Positions 16,319 to 20,488 of a DNA stretch of 20,488 nucleotides are shown here, piece by piece. The position numbers and the translations under genes were made by a program. Numbering within the stretch: position 1 is the stretch's first letter; every line of letters begins with the position of its first letter. A model generated the notes under the pieces. It was not told where the DNA came from and ran no database searches. It saw only the letters and a program-made list of their open reading frames with translations. The DNA is from a virus: the IMG/VR virus record IMGVR_UViG_3300024346_000654, positions 1 through 20,488 of that record; one strand, given 5' to 3'.

Positions 16319-17425
16319 TTATTCCCTTATTATGTTAATGATAATTTTTTTGCCATTAACAATCCAAGAGTAGCCAACGTCGACTGCATCTTGATTGCCA
16401 TCCATAATATTTCTAAACAACTTAACAGTATCTGCCGTTACAGTCGCAGGATCAACATTTTTATTGAAAGTAAGAATGATTTGCTTAGTCTTCAGAGAAA
16501 TATTACTAGAGCCATACTCGGGCTCAATTTTTACTAATTGAAATTCAGTAGCAGCTATATTTATCTCTGCCTGAGTTGGAGCATCTAGTCCAATTGGGCT
16601 TTGTGAGACAGCAGTAGGTAATTCTTTAACTTGATTTACTGCAGTTGAAAAATCAACCTTATAAGTATCCGCAAGATATTCTATTGGACGTAAATTGATA
16701 GTCCAGGCATCACCTATTTTAAATGCGTCAGATGCCCCGCCAATTAACTCTAAATAGATATCCTTATCTTTGGCAATCTTATTGCGTCCAGTTAAAGGCA
16801 ACAAATCATGTGTCACAAGTGAGCTGCTTTCAAAGTACCAACTTAGTTTACACGTTGAGGAGCTTCCTGCTTTGATAACTTCAACAACAAGAACATCCTC
16901 TGTTTCACCAGTGTAATATCCACTAGCTCTTAGTATCCCTTCTCCAGTTGAAGTCAGTAGATCTTTCTCTGCATCAAATACAGTTCGAGATCCAATATAA
17001 CTCCATTCATTGTCAGGAGTAGATGAGCCACTAATTAGTAGGCGGTAATCTGTCTTCTCTTGTAAAAAAGATTTAGGTCTAACAATTAATTTGCTTTTAA
17101 CATCCGCGTCATATGCATAACTCATTTGATCTTCAAGAGTTGTACCAGAAGCGTCGCATCTGACAATTTCTAATTCTACTGGAACTTCACCTTTAAGATG
17201 TAGAGTCTCAAGTACTTTTGAATAGTTTGTATCATTTGAGAACTTATAAAGTCTTTCTTCAAATTCAATACCAGTAACAATATGATTATCAGGGCCAACT
17301 AAACTAATACTATTCTCAGCAAGAAACTCAGAGACTTCTTGATTAAAAAGAATTTCAATCTTTTCCCCTGTAGGGAAAACATTAAAGCCATCATCTGGCC
17401 AAACTGAATGAATAGTGAAAGCCAT
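16319..17425 (-). CDS. Ig-like (SbsA/Big_5-type) domain structural protein (368 aa)
   Basis: The N-terminal segment (VWPDDGFNVFPTGEKIEILFNQEV, NSISLVG, residues 8-43) and the C-terminal segment (IEPEYGSSNISLKTKQIILTFNKNVDPATVTADTVKLF, residues 300-337) both show the SbsA-type Ig pattern: Pro, a G/S-N turn, an I.I.FN strand, then the V....V..d.V.L tail. The middle (about 165-255) is another beta domain with SGYYTGETEDVLVVEVIKAG and a GDAWTINL strand. Such domains usually mediate protein-protein or surface contacts on virions. The position between capsid and connector genes suggests a neck-, collar- or head-surface protein. It starts 2 bases after the upstream stop with a GAGGAGT site, so it is translated from the same message as the 72-residue gene. 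Confidence 0.88.
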   Translation of the reverse strand: MAFTIHSVWPDDGFNVFPTGEKIEILFNQEVSEFLAENSISLVGPDNHIVTGIEFEERLYKFSNDTNYSKVLETLHLKGEVPVELEIVRCDASGTTLEDQMSYAYDADVKSKLIVRPKSFLQEKTDYRLLISGSSTPDNEWSYIGSRTVFDAEKDLLTSTGEGILRASGYYTGETEDVLVVEVIKAGSSSTCKLSWYFESSSLVTHDLLPLTGRNKIAKDKDIYLELIGGASDAFKIGDAWTINLRPIEYLADTYKVDFSTAVNQVKELPTAVSQSPIGLDAPTQAEINIAATEFQLVKIEPEYGSSNISLKTKQIILTFNKNVDPATVTADTVKLFRNIMDGNQDAVDVGYSWIVNGKKIIINIIRE

Positions 17426-17427
17426 TG

Positions 17428-17646
17428 TTAGAACTCCTCAATATAAGATTCAAGAGTACACTCAACTTCACAACCAGTAACTAGAGTAATTTCTTGCGTC
17501 TCAAGACTTTCAGCTTCTATAACGCAATCTTCTGCCTCCATAATTGCCTGATGCTCTTCAAAAGCTAATCTCCTGAATAAAGCCTCCATATCCTTATGAG
17601 ACATAACATTCGCTAAGGCTTTTGCAACTTTATCTTCTACTTTCAT
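17428..17646 (-). CDS. Small acidic helical protein of unknown function (72 aa)
   Basis: The product (MKVEDKVAKALANVMSHKDM...) has a helical first half, is rich in Glu and ends in EEF. It has four Cys or Met-rich turns but no metal motif that I can define. The ATG at 17646 is chosen because AGGAGT sits four bases upstream of it. The in-frame ATG at 17682 has no ribosome-binding site and overlaps the -10 element of the promoter described below, so it would lie upstream of the predicted transcript start. It is the first gene of the neck and tail transcript. The product may be an assembly or accessory factor; function is unknown. Confidence 0.8.
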   Translation of the reverse strand: MKVEDKVAKALANVMSHKDMEALFRRLAFEEHQAIMEAEDCVIEAESLETQEITLVTGCEVECTLESYIEEF

Positions 17647-17650
17647 ATCC

Positions 17651-17656
17651 ACTCCT
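17651..17656 (-). promoter_or_regulatory. Shine-Dalgarno site (AGGAGT) that fixes the start of the 72-aa gene
   Basis: The minus strand reads AGGAGT, then GGAT, then ATG at 17646. The alternative in-frame ATG 12 codons upstream has no such site. Confidence 0.8.
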
Positions 17657-17680
17657 AGTAATTGATATCTAGATACGGAC

Positions 17681-17689
17681 ATTATAACA
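17681..17689 (-). promoter_or_regulatory. Extended -10 promoter for the neck and tail genes
   Basis: The minus strand reads TGTTATAAT, a perfect match to the bacterial extended -10 consensus TGnTATAAT. No TTGACA-like -35 element is present about 17 bases upstream; extended -10 promoters can work without one. The expected start point is near 17674, leaving a short leader before the AGGAGT site. The promoter begins directly after the terminator U-tract. It would restart transcription downstream of the capsid terminator. Confidence 0.6.
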
Positions 17690-17724
17690 AAAAGAAAGCC
17701 CCCAGGCCTTTCGACCTGAGGGCT
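17690..17724 (-). terminator. Intrinsic terminator after the major capsid gene
   Basis: The minus-strand arms AGCCCTCAGG and CCTGGGGGCT pair over 10 positions with one G-U pair and an 8-base loop (TCGAAAGG). The 3' arm is followed by TTTCTTTTTG. It lies 27 bases after the capsid stop codon. It should end most capsid transcripts and so raise capsid messenger over tail messenger. Confidence 0.92.
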
Positions 17725-17751
17725 ATTTATCTATTACCTGTTACCTAACTA

Positions 17752-19038
17752 TTAGTCAGGGAACTGGGTGCTAACCGGAGAAGCACCAGGCACCGCTGCA
17801 AGGAACTCACCATCCGTAATATTGTAGTAAGGACGTGCAATCTCAGGAGCGTAGAAGTTCTGGTCGCAGAAGATATTCTTAAGCGTAACAAGACCCTGAC
17901 CTTCGTTGTACATGAAAAGACCCCATTTCTCTGACCACTTCATCTTGAAGGTCTCAAAGTACTTATCTTCCCACTCGTCAGCAACAATGCCTGAACCAAC
18001 GATTAGAGCACCAAGTGACTTGCTATCGCAAAGAACGATATCGGTAAGCTTAGTAGCAGGATCGTAAGGCATGAAACGTGAAGTCACGATGCGGAGACCA
18101 AACGGAAGACCAACGGGAAGCTGAGGAGCCGCCGTAATGGCATTGACGTTGAAGTCCTTAAGCGAGGCCTTGGAGCCATCGGCACCAGTACCAAGCTGGC
18201 CGCGTGAATAACCCTTCGAAAGAACACCCTTAACGGCGTCAGGGACACCGGTAACGTTGGCAGCTGAACCCGAGTAGTTACCAAATAAATTGCCGCTGCC
18301 GCTCTGCATAGCAAATGCACGAAGGACGGGGTCACGGACAAACATGAGGTACGTAAGGGGATGGCAGATTAGCGTATCAGGCGTAAAACCTCTCTGAATG
18401 AGAAGGTGATAAGCGTTGAAAAGATCATCCATGGTAAGAGTACCATTGGTCTTCATCTTGATGTCACGACCAGTCGTGATGCCAAGAGCTGACTGAGTAG
18501 GATTAAGATTGTCAAACGCAGGAACGCTGATGTTCGTGATATGCTTAGCGATTTCGGTCTCCTTGCGGCGAGCGAAAGCACGACCAGCCTCACGGGCAAG
18601 GTAACCAAGAAGATTCCAGTTGGAAGCCTTGATAGCCTCTTGCGTAAGGGAGATCATAACACCCCACTTGTCGATGGCGGCCGTAGCCATACAACCGCCA
18701 GTTGTCACACGCTCTTCACGGTAGCCTTCAAGCTCAGTGACCTTATGGACAGTGAAAGCTGAAAGGGCGGGAAGGCGGAACTCAGTGATACCATCCGGCG
18801 CAGGAATGGTGTCAAGGAGTGGAGTTAGCGTGAGCATAGGCTCCATGGGCTCCATCATAATCTCAACAATTGAGTGCTTGACCCAGGGCCCAAGCTCAGC
18901 TGATGTAATCGCGTCTTCGATTGAAAGACGTGAGTCGCTGCTATGGTCTGAGCCAGGAAGCCAACCGTTGTTCTTGATGAGCGCTGTAAGCTCACTCTGA
19001 TCAGCAATTTCTAGGTTCTTATGCTTTAGTCTTGACAT
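17752..19038 (-). CDS. Major capsid protein, HK97 fold (428 aa)
   Basis: After a polar N-terminal arm (about residues 1-45), the sequence LGPWVKHSIVEIMMEPMEPMLTLTPLLDTI is the usual first helix and strand of HK97-fold capsid proteins. It is followed by an extended-loop segment (EFRLPALSAFTVHKVTELEGYREERVTTGGC), the IDKWGVMISLTQEAI strand-helix start, and the long spine helix LLGYLAREAGRAFARRKETEIAKHI. The later DDLFNAYHLLIQRGFTPDTLICHPLTYLMFVRDP block is the common central domain motif, and PQLPVGLPFGLRIVTSRFMPYD matches the following strand. The length suits a capsid subunit. It assembles into the icosahedral shell. GC is higher than in the tail genes (hand count 33 of 60 at 18301-18360) with many CGT/CGC Arg codons, fitting very high expression. 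An AAGGAGA site lies upstream. No obvious cleavage site could be placed. Confidence 0.93.
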   Translation of the reverse strand: MSRLKHKNLEIADQSELTALIKNNGWLPGSDHSSDSRLSIEDAITSAELGPWVKHSIVEIMMEPMEPMLTLTPLLDTIPAPDGITEFRLPALSAFTVHKVTELEGYREERVTTGGCMATAAIDKWGVMISLTQEAIKASNWNLLGYLAREAGRAFARRKETEIAKHITNISVPAFDNLNPTQSALGITTGRDIKMKTNGTLTMDDLFNAYHLLIQRGFTPDTLICHPLTYLMFVRDPVLRAFAMQSGSGNLFGNYSGSAANVTGVPDAVKGVLSKGYSRGQLGTGADGSKASLKDFNVNAITAAPQLPVGLPFGLRIVTSRFMPYDPATKLTDIVLCDSKSLGALIVGSGIVADEWEDKYFETFKMKWSEKWGLFMYNEGQGLVTLKNIFCDQNFYAPEIARPYYNITDGEFLAAVPGASPVSTQFPD

Positions 19039-19072
19039 TTTTCGGTTCTCCTTATTGAGATTATGATTTTAA

Positions 19073-20488
19073 TTAGAGTAGGACGCGCACGATGGCAGCA
19101 AACTGACCACCGAATGACTGATGAATTTCTGCAGGATGACCATCATTAGCCGAGCCAGGAGTACGATCAGCGAGTGACACGCCTTCATAATCATGGAAAG
19201 TCTTAACAGCGGCTAGGTCAGCCTTAGGTGAACGATCAAGTGTATAGCACTTGCCAACAATGTCTTCAGGACGATGGTATAGAAGTGGGCTAACATAAGC
19301 AGTAGCGCTTACCACAGCATCATCATTTGCGTCTGCAGTGCTTGCACCATCAGTCGCAACAACCTCGGTCTCGTCAGGGCGAGCTATGTAAGGAACAAAG
19401 TTAGAGAATCTATCATATGTAAGATAGTCACCAGGCTTAACAGCCTTACCAACAGCAGCAAAAACATTACCACTGTACGACTCGACATCCGTAGCAAGAC
19501 GGAAAGCAACAAGATAGTCACCAGTAGCAGGGCAGTCAGTGTGCACAAAAAGAAGACCAAGATCACGGTCCACAAAGTAATCGCCAGCAGCCTTAACACC
19601 AGCAGGAGCTGCCTTCTCTTTGGCTAGCCAGGTTGATGTAAGATCAGTACCCTGTGTAAGGGTAGCTGTACCAGCACCAGTCACTGACCAAAGTTCAATG
19701 GTATTGTAGATGTTGCTTTCAATACCCTGATGACCAAGAACAAGCACCTTGGCACTCGCATTAGTAGCAAGATCAGCATAACGCTCATCAAACATAGCCT
19801 TTACGTTGGCATAGGTAGCTTGCTTAGCAAAGTCAGCACCATGATAGTAGTTTGAAAGTGTAGTAGCTGCGCTTGCAGCTGCAACTGCCGCACCATCACC
19901 AAGTAGTACAAGCTTCTTAGTTCCATCCCAAGAGGCACTCGCGTTTGCGTCAACCGTAAGATTAAGAGCCGAGATGTCATAAGACTTTGCAGGAGCAACA
20001 GGAAGACGAAGAGTGTGATCCTGACCAGTCCAGAAGGTTGATTTGTTCTCACGACGATAGTTCATGAAACGAAGCTTATTAGGCTGCGTACCATCGCCAC
20101 CGGCCCAAGCGTAAACCACGTTAGCAGCAACACCAATCGGGCGAGAAATTAGAGCATCAAGAGTTTCACCGTCGCCAAGAAGGCCACGCTCTTGGAGCTT
20201 AAGGGTAAGAGCAGTCTTAGTGTAGCTCTTAGGACCAGTAACAGGACGGCCTGTGCCAAGGTCTTCAATTCTCTCAGCCACGTCAACAGCAGTATACTGA
20301 AGAACAGTAACGGATGTGGGATGAGCAGCCTTCCAAGCAAGACGAATACCAGCAGGAACAAGACGACCAACGGTACCCTGATTGATTGAAGAGATAGCAT
20401 TATCACCCGTAAGGCTTTCACGCGTAAGAGCGACAAGCTTACCAGGCATGATAACAACCTTGTCGGTGAAGACATGGCGTTGGTAGTC
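19073..20488 (-). CDS. Structural protein upstream of the capsid gene, N-terminus beyond the window (unknown family)
   Basis: The first ATG in this frame is at 20449 (458 residues), but the 13 codons before it (encoding DYQRHVFTDKVVI) are open to the window edge, use the same favoured codons (GTC, ACC, GAC, AAG, GTT, ATC) and read smoothly into MPGKLVALTRESLTG. The only ribosome-binding candidate before that ATG is a weak AAGG. I therefore treat the gene as partial, with its start to the right. The product is rich in Ala, Thr and Val and largely beta-like, with YFVDRDLGLLFVHTDCPATGDYLVAFRLAT and GDYLTYDRFSNFVPYI blocks and an HQSFGGQFAAIVRVLL end. Position next to the capsid gene and capsid-like codon use suggest an abundant head protein such as a decoration, scaffold-related or second shell protein. 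I do not recognise the family. Confidence 0.87.
   Translation of the reverse strand, partial: DYQRHVFTDKVVIMPGKLVALTRESLTGDNAISSINQGTVGRLVPAGIRLAWKAAHPTSVTVLQYTAVDVAERIEDLGTGRPVTGPKSYTKTALTLKLQERGLLGDGETLDALISRPIGVAANVVYAWAGGDGTQPNKLRFMNYRRENKSTFWTGQDHTLRLPVAPAKSYDISALNLTVDANASASWDGTKKLVLLGDGAAVAAASAATTLSNYYHGADFAKQATYANVKAMFDERYADLATNASAKVLVLGHQGIESNIYNTIELWSVTGAGTATLTQGTDLTSTWLAKEKAAPAGVKAAGDYFVDRDLGLLFVHTDCPATGDYLVAFRLATDVESYSGNVFAAVGKAVKPGDYLTYDRFSNFVPYIARPDETEVVATDGASTADANDDAVVSATAYVSPLLYHRPEDIVGKCYTLDRSPKADLAAVKTFHDYEGVSLADRTPGSANDGHPAEIHQSFGGQFAAIVRVLL

Noticed and set aside
17647-17682. Longer 84-residue form of the small protein starting at 17682
   Set aside because: That ATG has no ribosome-binding site and overlaps the -10 element; the downstream ATG at 17646 has AGGAGT at good spacing.

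Overview
The window is a stretch of a tailed double-stranded DNA phage genome (class Caudoviricetes) with a contractile, myovirus-type tail. Every supported gene lies on the minus strand, so transcription runs from the right end (20488) to the left end (1). The genes are packed with gaps of 1 to about 100 bases. The product sizes (a 1023-residue sheath, a 1631-residue protein in the tape-measure position and another large cut-off protein beside it) suggest a large phage. The host cannot be named. Ribosome-binding sites are mostly AGGAG-like, and base composition is low in GC except in the major structural genes. No integrase, tRNA, CRISPR array, insertion sequence, replication gene or lysis gene was found.

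Head module, 20488 to 17752: an unrecognised capsid-associated or structural protein cut by the right window edge, then the HK97-fold major capsid protein. A strong intrinsic terminator (17690-17724) follows the capsid gene. It abuts a perfect extended -10 promoter (17681-17689) that restarts transcription for the next block.

Neck and tail-tube module, 17646 to 10177: a 72-residue unknown protein, an Ig-like (SbsA/Big_5-type) protein, a probable head-tail connector with a Tyr/Arg-rich tail, a protein with a DnaJ-like Cys4 motif, a probable tail terminator, a very large sheath protein with an inserted repeat domain, and the tail tube protein. A second intrinsic terminator (10121-10154) follows the tube gene.

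Distal tail module, 10104 to 1: a 42-residue single-span membrane protein, two more proteins related to the tube protein, a tail assembly chaperone and a second chaperone-like protein with a charged C-terminal extension, then the 1631-residue protein and the N-terminal 563 residues of another large protein. The order tube, chaperones, very large protein is the usual tail-gene order and supports a tape-measure role for the 1631-residue protein.

The most interesting items are: an apparently inactivated staphylococcal-nuclease-like domain inside the 1631-residue protein; three tube-fold paralogues in one cluster; a repeat domain inserted in the sheath; a tiny membrane protein between tail genes; and terminators placed directly after the genes for the two most abundant virion parts, capsid and tube.
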